DNA of 64,000 nucleotides. Source: Acidovorax sp. Root219. GTDB taxonomy: Bacteria > Pseudomonadota > Gammaproteobacteria > Burkholderiales > Burkholderiaceae_C. The notes beneath the pieces were generated by a model. The model was given only the letters and a program-made list of their open reading frames with translations, was not told the DNA's origin and searched no databases. Where the stretch lies: assembly GCF_001428665.1 (NCBI RefSeq), contig NZ_LMIJ01000016.1, positions 87,619 through 151,618 on the forward strand, read 5' to 3'. The position numbers were made by a program, and so were the translations under genes. Shown here piece by piece: positions 1 to 7,649 of this stretch. How positions within the stretch are numbered: the stretch's first letter is position 1; every line of letters starts with the position of its first letter.

Positions 1-1
1 G

Positions 2-352
2 CAGCAGAACGCGGCGCTGGTGGAAGAAATGGCGGCGGCGGCGAGCAGCCTGAACAGCCAGGCGGGCGAGCTGGTCAACGCGGTGGCGGTGTTCCGGCTG
101 GCGGGCGACGGCGGTGGTGCAGGCAACTACCGCGCATCGGCACCCGGACCGGCCCCAGGGGTGCGCAAGCCAATGGGCATGCCGGCACCGGCTGCGCGCG
201 CCGCAGTATCGACCGAGCCTGCGGCCAAGGCTGCAGCGGCCAGCCGGCTGGCGGCGCCCAAAGGGCCAGCAGCACCCAGCCCGGCAGCGGGAGCACGCAA
301 GGCGCCGGCCAAGGCAGGCGGGGGCGGGGAGGATGAGTGGGAGAGCTTTTAG
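2..352 (+). CDS. Methyl-accepting chemotaxis protein, C-terminal end (5' truncated by window edge)
   Basis: The open frame enters at base 2 and ends at TAG 350-352. The first residues (QQNAALVEEMAAAASSLN) are the typical end of the cytoplasmic signalling hairpin of bacterial chemoreceptors, where receptor trimers engage CheA and CheW at the inner membrane. A long Ala/Pro/Lys-rich linker of about 80 residues follows, and the protein ends GGEDEWESF. The final WESF resembles the NWETF/NWESF tail that tethers CheR and CheB in enterobacterial receptors, so this is probably a high-abundance-type receptor under adaptation control. The ligand-binding part lies outside the window, so the signal is unknown. 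The family call is secure; the tail function is inferred. Confidence 0.9.
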   Translation, partial: QQNAALVEEMAAAASSLNSQAGELVNAVAVFRLAGDGGGAGNYRASAPGPAPGVRKPMGMPAPAARAAVSTEPAAKAAAASRLAAPKGPAAPSPAAGARKAPAKAGGGGEDEWESF

Positions 353-466
353 CACGCGGCCAAAGTTCCGTGGCTGCGCAGCTTTTGCCAGGAAGCGAAC
401 AGTCCATTTCTGTGCTTCTGGCGGAACACGCGCTTGCGAAGCGTTCTTTGTGGCGCTGCCCGGGAT

Positions 467-694
467 CTATTTTTTCGTAAGGCCTTGGCTGCGCGGTGCT
501 GGCGCTAAAAGTGCAGCGCGTCCATACCCAGTGATTTTGTGCACCACTGCAACGCCTGTTGATCCAACAGAGGGTAAGTCTACGTCGATCATCTGAGCGG
601 CGGCCAGCACACGCAACTGGTCGATCTCCTGCTGGCCGGTAACCGTCAACGGCAGCGGTTCATCAGAGATTCGTCGAAGGAAATCTAATGGCAT
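467..694 (-). CDS. Small orphan protein, paralogue of the one at 31111-31326
   Basis: A 75-aa protein starting MPLDFLRRIS, with a GGAG about 7 bases before the ATG. I do not recognise a named domain. It shares a clear pattern with the 71-aa product at 31111-31326: MPL(D/E)(F/Y)LR(R/E)IS at the start, IDxLRVLAAAxM in the middle and ITGYGRAAL near the end. Two copies with preserved frame and pattern in one window support a real coding family. The long upstream extension to 733 is not shared with the paralogue, so the internal start is preferred. Function is unknown; the central segment is amphipathic with no signal peptide or membrane helix. Confidence 0.6.
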   Translation of the reverse strand: MPLDFLRRISDEPLPLTVTGQQEIDQLRVLAAAQMIDVDLPSVGSTGVAVVHKITGYGRAALLAPAPRSQGLTKK

Positions 695-851
695 ATGTTC
701 TCCATCTATTGGGCAGTACGGTACGCCAATCAATCATGCTGATGTCTATACAGAAGAACGCGGGCCTAACCCAGGCGAACTCAAGGGAGGTTTGCGGACA
801 GTGAATAGATGGGCAACACCAGCTCTCTCACCCAGAATAGATGTGCGCTAC

Positions 852-2549
852 TCACTCCGCAGTTTCAACGCACACCCGGTTGCGGCCTTGGGCCTTGGCT
901 TCATAGAGCGCGTCGTCACTTCTGCACAGAAGCGCTCTGGAGGAATCGTGCTGAGCGCGAAAGCTCGCCACGCCGGCACTTACGGTTATTCGTCCAACCA
1001 GTGGCATCTCTTGTGCCGCGACGCTTTCAACGATCGCCTGGGCAAGAGTTCGTGCGCCATCGCAGTCCGTGTCAGGCAGTATTACGACGAATTCCTCGCC
1101 ACCTAACCGGCCAATGATGTCGCAAGCCCTTACGCGCTGTTGGAGTAGCTGAGCCAGACGCCGTAGTACTTCATCGCCCGCATCATGGCCAAACGTGTCG
1201 TTCACTCGTTTGAAATAGTCCACATCCACCGATACGAGACTCAACGACCGTCCGCTTCGACTTGCCAACGCCACAGCAAACTCGATCTGTGTATTGAACC
1301 CGCGCCTATTCATCAATCCTGTCAATGCATCAGTGCGCGCTTGGAGGTCCAACGCTCGGTTTGCCGCTTCTAGCTCCGCAGTTCGAACGCGAACTTGCTT
1401 TTCCATTTCTGTGTTGGCCGTCAGCAGGCGCGCTGTCATTCCACGCAACGCGAAAGAGAGCTGCTTCACGTCCCTATTCCGGTCGACGAGCGGAATCGTG
1501 GCTCCTAGCTTTCCTGCTTCTACCTGGCTAGCCGCTTCACACAAGGTCTTTATGTCTTCGCTAAGACGTCTTGCCGCGAGCCATGCCAGCACAATTGCAG
1601 CCAGCGCCGCGAACGCACCGAAGATCAGCGTGGCGTTGACGGCTCTATAGGCGTCTGCGAAGGCGACGTCCACCGGTTGCCTGGCAACAATAGTCCACCC
1701 GAGATCACTCGCTTGGTTTCGCGGCTGTAAGGGTACCGCCGAGGTGAGGTAGCTTTTCCCATCTACCCACGATGTCACTGCTGCAGGCGCCTTCGATCCC
1801 TCGGTGAAGGACGGCGGTACAGGCAGTCGTTGTTTTCCACGCTCCAACTCACTTCTGTACGCCGGAGGTGAATAGATCAGCGCACCTGAGCGGTCGAACA
1901 CGAACAATGCAATCGACGAAGCTTGGGTGACAGTGGGCGCGAGACTCTCCAACACATCCCTGGTCCATTCCCAACTGCCATGCATCCCGAGCACTCCCAC
2001 CGTCGTGCCGTCCATCTTGATAGGAGCTGCAAAATCGACAAATCGATGAGGCTCACCCGAAACGTTGGGAGGCAGGAGCTTCTCCAACAGCTTTGCGGGG
2101 TGAACGTCTCCAACGTGCAGGTCAGCAAGGCCAGCGGTGAACCATGGACGCTCGCGCACGCTATCACCTTCCAGCATGCCTTGTGTCGCGGCCTTCACGT
2201 CGCCTCCTGCGTCAGCGACACCGATCCATAAGCTGTAGGGGTCAATTGCCTGGTTGCGGGTGAGGAGCTCGCGTACCTCCGGCGAGTCAAGTCCCTTCTC
2301 CCAGATGCCTCGCGCTTGGGAAAGCACCTGCACGACGCGACTTCGCTCAAAAAGGCCTTGTGAAAGCTGTCGACTGGCGTTGTCTGCGACGGTGTAGAGC
2401 ACCTGGCTCGCATCTTTTTGCACACTCGATCGAAGCAACCCGCCCAATCCTGAAGAGAGAACCAGAGTCAGGACCGCGACAAGAGCAGCGAACACAACAG
2501 AGAGTTGGGTTCGCAGGCCAAGTTGTCGAAATGGCGCAAAATTAATCAT
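852..2549 (-). CDS. Membrane diguanylate cyclase (dCACHE-HAMP-GGDEF)
   Basis: A 565-aa membrane sensor predicted to make cyclic di-GMP from two GTP. From the N terminus it has one transmembrane helix (about residues 12-35), a periplasmic dCACHE-like sensor of about 260 residues, a second helix (about 305-330), a HAMP linker, a short coiled coil and a C-terminal GGDEF domain. The catalytic motif reads RLGGEEFVV and is preceded by RACD, matching the RxxD product-inhibition site, so it should be active and feedback-regulated. The start MINFAPF is chosen because the 13 upstream residues look non-native. It stands alone with wide non-coding flanks. The ligand cannot be read from sequence. Confidence 0.9.
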   Translation of the reverse strand: MINFAPFRQLGLRTQLSVVFAALVAVLTLVLSSGLGGLLRSSVQKDASQVLYTVADNASRQLSQGLFERSRVVQVLSQARGIWEKGLDSPEVRELLTRNQAIDPYSLWIGVADAGGDVKAATQGMLEGDSVRERPWFTAGLADLHVGDVHPAKLLEKLLPPNVSGEPHRFVDFAAPIKMDGTTVGVLGMHGSWEWTRDVLESLAPTVTQASSIALFVFDRSGALIYSPPAYRSELERGKQRLPVPPSFTEGSKAPAAVTSWVDGKSYLTSAVPLQPRNQASDLGWTIVARQPVDVAFADAYRAVNATLIFGAFAALAAIVLAWLAARRLSEDIKTLCEAASQVEAGKLGATIPLVDRNRDVKQLSFALRGMTARLLTANTEMEKQVRVRTAELEAANRALDLQARTDALTGLMNRRGFNTQIEFAVALASRSGRSLSLVSVDVDYFKRVNDTFGHDAGDEVLRRLAQLLQQRVRACDIIGRLGGEEFVVILPDTDCDGARTLAQAIVESVAAQEMPLVGRITVSAGVASFRAQHDSSRALLCRSDDALYEAKAQGRNRVCVETAE

Positions 2550-2760
2550 GCTGACCCCACTGAAGTGGCCCAAAACACCCTCTGGCACATGGGCCTTCCA
2601 AAGGCTGATACTCCAGGGACTACCGAGATCACACCTCAGATCGTAGCACTGTCAACTGGCCGATTCCAGGACTGCTGTCAAGAATTAAATGGCAATGAAA
2701 ATCATATCGATTTCGCTGCGGTTCTGACGAGGACAAGCAGTTTCTGATAATTTCGATTGC

Positions 2761-2979
2761 ATGAAAATCATCACTACAGAGCACAGGCTTCGATGCGATG
2801 CATACAGCAGTTGTTGGGTGCTTCTTGTTCGACAACGGAAGTGGTCTGTCGCTTCCGTAGAGCTCCCAGATGGCAAGACAGAGTTCGTTTACCCAGCCGA
2901 ATCATTCGACACAGAAGAGGAGGCGTTGAACTACGCCAGAACCTGGATGTGCGCTTACAGTGGGACGCAGTTCCAATAG
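2761..2979 (+). CDS. Hypothetical protein, 72 aa
   Basis: A small open frame starting MKIITTEHRL and ending SGTQFQ. I do not recognise it. The composition is that of a soluble protein: mixed charges, a plausible beta-rich first half and a TEEEALNYARTWM helix near the end, a pattern common in small orphan proteins of Burkholderiales. It lies divergent from the diguanylate cyclase with about 210 bases between the starts. There is no strong ribosome-binding site and no neighbour to give context. It is coding by length and composition only. Confidence 0.45.
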   Translation: MKIITTEHRLRCDAYSSCWVLLVRQRKWSVASVELPDGKTEFVYPAESFDTEEEALNYARTWMCAYSGTQFQ

Positions 2980-3846
2980 GGATGCCAGCGCTGCAACGCT
3001 GAGAAACCGCGAAGATGATGCAGGCTCGGTGCCAGATGAAGTCTTTATTGCGCCCGAGAAGGGTTGCGTTTGCCCTGTTAGTAAGCACACTAGCAGTGGT
3101 CATCAGCTACTACTAGGTAGCCAGCAGTTCCAGACGCATTTATGCCCTTTAAGAATCAACTTTTCTTTCTCGTCATTTCGGTGTTGATTCCAGATCTGGC
3201 GCGGGCATGCTGACTATTTTGTGCGGGAAACGGGCCTGATGGAATCTTTCGCACTTGGTAGACTACGAGCTCCGGTCAGACCAGAACGTTCTGCGCACTC
3301 TTGCCAATTCGCCATCTCTCTCAAGCGGCTACATGGCCACGTCCTACGAGTTCGCCAAGAAGACTGCGCCACGCCAGACACAGCCATCATCCTGATCGCC
3401 CATTGTGTTCGGGGAGGGGACTTCGGCGTTGACTCAACTGCCGGATTTCATCAAGAGATCATGAGGATCACGATGGGCCCACACTAAGGCATCGTGAGTG
3501 CGAGATATTGACGATGCAAAAACGTCACGCTCTCAGGCTAAAGTTCGTTGCGCTCCCCAAGTTCACCGGGGCTACCGGCTCCCCAGCCCCGGCCCCACCC
3601 CGGGGCACAGGACAAATACGCCACACCACTATCCAGGCTTGCTTAAGCCACGTTGGAGCCCTGGCGTTCCGATTCGGTCGGGACGCTACCCTCCGAGGCG
3701 CTGGCATGACTACCGCTATCCCCAGCGGATGCAAGCGGAAACTGCCTTCGACGCACAGGCTTTCGGTCAAGCAACATCCCTGAAAGCCTGGGCGCTCAGC
3801 GCGCAGCTTGAGCCTGATTATCTTGTCGTATATTAAGGAGATATCA
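2980..3846. other. Gene-poor stretch
   Basis: About 870 bases without a convincing gene. The open frames here are short, lack ribosome-binding sites and have atypical composition. The only clear element is the strong AAGGAG just before 3847, which serves the broken VOC gene. The stretch may be debris from rearrangement. Confidence 0.4.
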
Positions 3847-3981
3847 ATGACGGTCAAGCTCATAGACAACATTGGCATCGTGGTGGACGACATCGGTGCG
3901 GCCATCGAATTCTTCATTGCGCGTGGGCTCGAACTCAAGGGGGGCGCTTTCGGGGCGGAGTCATGGTTGCCGTGGGGATGA
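3847..3981 (+). pseudogene. Truncated VOC/glyoxalase-family protein
   Basis: A strong AAGGAG lies 6-7 bases before ATG 3847. The reading starts MTVKLIDNIGIVVDDIGAAI and continues EFFIARGLELKGGAF before running into an early stop, 44 residues in all. The first 33 residues fit the opening beta-alpha unit of vicinal-oxygen-chelate proteins (glyoxalase/bleomycin-resistance fold), which are normally 120-150 residues. The rest of the domain, including the later metal ligands, is missing and the following 400 bases do not restore it. This looks like a gene cut by a deletion that kept its translation signal. Confidence 0.7.
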
Positions 3982-4349
3982 GCATTGGCGTGGCCCTGGC
4001 CAACGGGAGGACTCAGGCTGAAGCCTAAGTGGCGGAGGCCGACGAGGCAACGCTGTTGGCCAAACGTGCAGGCAAGCGCCGAACTCATCTGGCTTCACCA
4101 GGTTCTTAAATCCGGCTGGAGGGCGCCAGACCATGAACCTTACGCTGCTGAAACTATTGCTTATGACGGTGGATAGCAAACTACGACATATATGGCGTAC
4201 ATGGTTGACGGCTGCCGGATGTCGAGCTGAACGCGGCATGTAAGACAACCGGCTGAAATCTGGCAAAGGGGTTTTGTATCCCCAATGCTTTGGTTACATT
4301 CCAATCGCCGTGCGTGCATCGCGTTCAGAGCCGCGTTGTAAGTACAGTG
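3982..4349. other. Non-coding stretch after the truncated VOC gene
   Basis: No supportable gene. The sequence is of lower GC than the surroundings and leads into the terminator at 4350-4386. Confidence 0.4.
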
Positions 4350-4386
4350 AAAACCCCGCCGCACAAAGCGTGGCGGGGTTTTGTTT
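4350..4386. terminator. Strong intrinsic terminator, probably bidirectional
   Basis: AAAACCCCGCC, a GCACAAAGC-type loop and GGCGGGGTTTT form a GC-rich hairpin with T-runs on both strands. It lies about 45 bases beyond the stop codon of the minus-strand repeat protein, so it most likely ends that transcript and also blocks rightward readthrough. Confidence 0.85.
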
Positions 4387-4432
4387 TCTAGGTCTATCGC
4401 TCACCAAAGGATTGGCAAACTGTACCGAGTGG

Positions 4433-7096
4433 TTACTGCACGACCACCGTCTGCACCAGGCCATCGGCCAGGCGCAAGTGCAGCAGTAGTTGCCCCTGCA
4501 GGCGCTCCAGCCAGAAAGCCTCTGCACCCGTTGCACCGATGGCACTCGTTGCGCGCTGGAGTACCGGTTGCGGATAAAACCGGTAGGCCTGTCCCAGCAG
4601 CAGCCCCGTGGCCGTGCCGTCCAGCCCTACCTGCCATTGCAGCAGGGGGTCGGCACCCACCAGCAGCGCCTGCAGCGCGCGGGGTTCGGCCAAGGCGGGC
4701 AGCACCGGGGTCTGCAGCCCGTTGGCCTGCAACAGCCATAGGTTGCCAGCGGCATCCAGCTCGAAGCGCAGGGCCTGCGCTGGCGCACCCCCTGGGCTTG
4801 CCAGCCAGCCCGGGCGCACAGCCAGGGCCAGGGCCAAGCCGTTGGGGCCGGGTCCCGATGCGTCGATGCGCCATGTGCCTGTGGCGCCCACCCTCAATTT
4901 TGCCGCGGGCACCAGCGCCTGCAATGCCTGCAGTGCCGTGTGCAGGTCTACCGGCGCGGGGCCGAAGGTTTGCACCACACCGCGCCAGGCGATGGCCAGC
5001 GTGCCATCGGGCCTCAGCGTGGCGCCGTCGGGCGTGTTCAGATCGATATGCGGCAAGGCCAACGGCAGCAGGCCGAGGGTGCTGCCGTCAGGCAGCGTCC
5101 ACAGCGCGTTGCCCAGCGCCTGCTGGCCATGGCCTGTGACAGCGGGCCCGAACAGCGCCTGCAGCGCGGCGTTGGCTTGCGCCAGCAACGATGCACCCGG
5201 CGTGCGCGCAGGCGTGGTGCCGCTCAGGTCTGCGGGCGCGCTGGGCAGTTGCAGGCCGGCGGGCACGGGCGTGGGCAGCGGCGCGGGCAGCAAGGTGACC
5301 GTCTGCACCAGGCCCTGGCGGTTGACGTGGGCTTTTTCGCCAGCCAGCAGGGTGATGGTGGTCGCCGGGCTCACGCAAGGCCCGGCGCAAGGGATAAGCA
5401 CGCTGCCTTCGAGCACCTGCACCGTCAGGCTGCCATCGCCTGCGCGATCGGCCAGGATGCGCGCACCACCGGGCCCGGCAACGGCTTGCCGCCCGCTGGC
5501 CGTGCTGCCCGCTCCGGGCGCCCCCACGTCGAGCAGCACCTGCCCGCCCTGGCCGCTTCCTGTAACGGTGCCTGAACCAGTGCCTGGAATGGTGCCTATG
5601 GACAAACTGCCTGACGCCAGTCCCAGCACCATGGCGCCTGAGCCCGCAGCGGGCGCCAGTACCAGCGCCCGGCCGCCACCCAGCGCCTGCGCCAGGGTGA
5701 CGCTGCCTCCCTGCCCGCCCAGGCGCACGGTGGCAGTGCCTGCAGAAGGTGGCGTGATGGAGCCGCCTGCCGCGGCGGCTTGCACCGCCAACGCCGACCC
5801 CGCACTCAGCGTGGCGCTGCCGGGCGTCGACAAAGTGCCGCTGCTGCCGGGTGCCAGCGTGACATCTTCCTTGGCAGGTGGGGCGGGTGGTTCATCCGCT
5901 GCGACGGGCGTGGCGTTGGCGCTGGCCGCAGACAGTGCACCCGTTCCCGCGGAATTCATGGCGGCGACCCTGAAGGCATAGGTGGTGCCGTTGGACAGGC
6001 CCGTTACCGTGATGGGCGACGCCGCGCCCGTGGCCGTGCTGGTGGCGCCACCGGGCACGGTGGTCGCAGTGACCGTGTAGCCGGTGATCGGCGCTCCGCC
6101 GGTGAACGCCGGGGCGGCAAAGGCCACCACTGCCCGCGCGTTGCCCGCCGTGGCGCTGCCCATCGTGGGGGGCCCGGGGACGACCGCATTCACCGTGAAG
6201 GTGCGGGTGACCTGCGCGGCTGGCAGGAACGTGCCATTGCCGGGCTGGTCTGCGTTGATGGTGCACGATCCTGCCGTCACGAAGGTCAGCGCCCCCAAGG
6301 TGGTGATGGTGCACACCCCCGTAGTGGATGACGAGAATACAGGGTTCAGGCCCGAATCCGCCGTGGCGTTGAATGTCGGGGTGGTGCCGAAGTTCTGCGC
6401 CCCTGGCGCGGCAAAAGTGATAGTCTGCGTCGCTGCGGGATTGATCGGCGCAGAGGGTGCGGACGCAATCCCCGGGCCGGCCAGGTTGTTGGCGATCACG
6501 GTGAAGGTGTAGGGCTGCCCATTGGTCAACCCCACGACGATGACCGGTGACGAGGGGCCACTCACCGGCGCCACATCAGGTGGACTGACGGTGACGGTAT
6601 AGCCGGTGATGGCCGAGCCTCCCAGATTGATCGGCGCCACAAAGGCCACGCCCGCCTGCGTGTCGCCCGCCGTGGCCACCACCGATGTGGGTGCCCCGGG
6701 GGTGATGGGCAGCACCGTGAAAGTCTGGCTGACGGTGGACGCTGCAAGCCAAGCCCCGTCGCCAGGCTGGTCGGCGTTGACGGTGCAACTGCCTGCGGCG
6801 ACAAAGTTCAACACGCCCCCCAGCGTGATGGTGCACACGCTTGGCGTGGGCGTGCTGAATTCGACCGCAAGGCCCGACGTTGCATTGGCAGTCAAGGTGG
6901 GCGTGGTGCCGAAGTTCTGACTGCCCGGATTGTTGAAGGTGATAGACTGCGGGCCGGGAGCGGCAACCGCCAGGCTGCCGTGGGCCAGCACCCAGCCCGA
7001 CAGCAACACCACTGCAAGCCGCACAAGCCACAGGCCCGGGTGCCTGCGCAGCGTGGGGGATGTGGGGTAAATGCCCGGCACAGACGGAAAAAGCAT
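4433..7096 (-). CDS. Secreted fibronectin type III repeat protein with FecR-like segment
   Basis: An 887-aa exported protein. The start MLFPSVPG is chosen because it leads directly into a signal peptide (hydrophobic LVRLAVVLLSGWVLAHGSLA, cleavage near AVAAPGPQ). Two tandem units follow. Each has a block around ITFxxPGxQNFGTTPTxxA and SCT(V/I)NADQPG, then a fibronectin type III-like block (ITGYTVT ... GLxNGxxYxFxVxAxN). A Gly/Ser-rich region with a FecR-like piece (VQVLEGSVLI ... LLAGEKAHV) comes next, then about 350 residues of unfamiliar sequence. There are no membrane helices or sortase motif. It is probably a surface or periplasmic scaffold or adhesin. It has no operon partners and ends at a strong terminator. 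Confidence 0.75.
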   Translation of the reverse strand: MLFPSVPGIYPTSPTLRRHPGLWLVRLAVVLLSGWVLAHGSLAVAAPGPQSITFNNPGSQNFGTTPTLTANATSGLAVEFSTPTPSVCTITLGGVLNFVAAGSCTVNADQPGDGAWLAASTVSQTFTVLPITPGAPTSVVATAGDTQAGVAFVAPINLGGSAITGYTVTVSPPDVAPVSGPSSPVIVVGLTNGQPYTFTVIANNLAGPGIASAPSAPINPAATQTITFAAPGAQNFGTTPTFNATADSGLNPVFSSSTTGVCTITTLGALTFVTAGSCTINADQPGNGTFLPAAQVTRTFTVNAVVPGPPTMGSATAGNARAVVAFAAPAFTGGAPITGYTVTATTVPGGATSTATGAASPITVTGLSNGTTYAFRVAAMNSAGTGALSAASANATPVAADEPPAPPAKEDVTLAPGSSGTLSTPGSATLSAGSALAVQAAAAGGSITPPSAGTATVRLGGQGGSVTLAQALGGGRALVLAPAAGSGAMVLGLASGSLSIGTIPGTGSGTVTGSGQGGQVLLDVGAPGAGSTASGRQAVAGPGGARILADRAGDGSLTVQVLEGSVLIPCAGPCVSPATTITLLAGEKAHVNRQGLVQTVTLLPAPLPTPVPAGLQLPSAPADLSGTTPARTPGASLLAQANAALQALFGPAVTGHGQQALGNALWTLPDGSTLGLLPLALPHIDLNTPDGATLRPDGTLAIAWRGVVQTFGPAPVDLHTALQALQALVPAAKLRVGATGTWRIDASGPGPNGLALALAVRPGWLASPGGAPAQALRFELDAAGNLWLLQANGLQTPVLPALAEPRALQALLVGADPLLQWQVGLDGTATGLLLGQAYRFYPQPVLQRATSAIGATGAEAFWLERLQGQLLLHLRLADGLVQTVVVQ

Positions 7097-7649
7097 GGGT
7101 ACCTCGTTGGCAAGACAGGCGTCTTGCAGTGAACGGTGGAAAACAAGAATGGCAGCACACAGGCCCGTCCCCTGGCTCCTAGACGTGGTGGATGCTGAAA
7201 CGAGGCAGCCCAGGGCCGGGCAGTGCACTGGCAATGCATGGTGCGGTTGCACTCTAGACGCTTTCACCCCGACTGTCAGTACCCAGAACTGATGATGGAC
7301 AGCGGCGCGCCACTGCCGATAATTTCTGCGCAGGCAGACCAGGGTGGCCGACCCAGGGGTGCACAGTTTCGCCCGCTGCCCACCGGCGACTGGGGCAGCT
7401 GATCGCGGAACACTATCTGCGCGGCACTATATAGGCCGTGAGCTGGGGGCGCCTGTGGCGCTCCACGTCCTCGGCGGTCAACGCCGAAGAAGCTGCTCCA
7501 CCCACACACTCATCTCTGAGCAGTTGCTTGACGCCGCCCACAACACTCTGGCCACGCTCGCGCGCCGCGCCGGCAGAATGCTGAAAGCCTTGTTCAAGCG
7601 GCTGGCCTGCGTGCCCGGTTGCCACTACCACGTCGGCACCGTGGCTGAG
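7097..7649. other. Intergenic stretch of about 550 bases
   Basis: No convincing gene. It should hold the promoter of the minus-strand repeat protein in its left part. The open frames on either strand have no ribosome-binding site and show arginine/alanine-rich shadow composition. Confidence 0.4.

Noticed and set aside
3221-3487. 88-codon plus-strand frame
   Set aside because: No ribosome-binding site, atypical composition, no recognised content.
4608-5981. 457-codon open frame on the plus strand opposite the repeat protein
   Set aside because: Low-complexity Ala/Pro/Ser shadow of the minus-strand gene, with no ribosome-binding site or domain.
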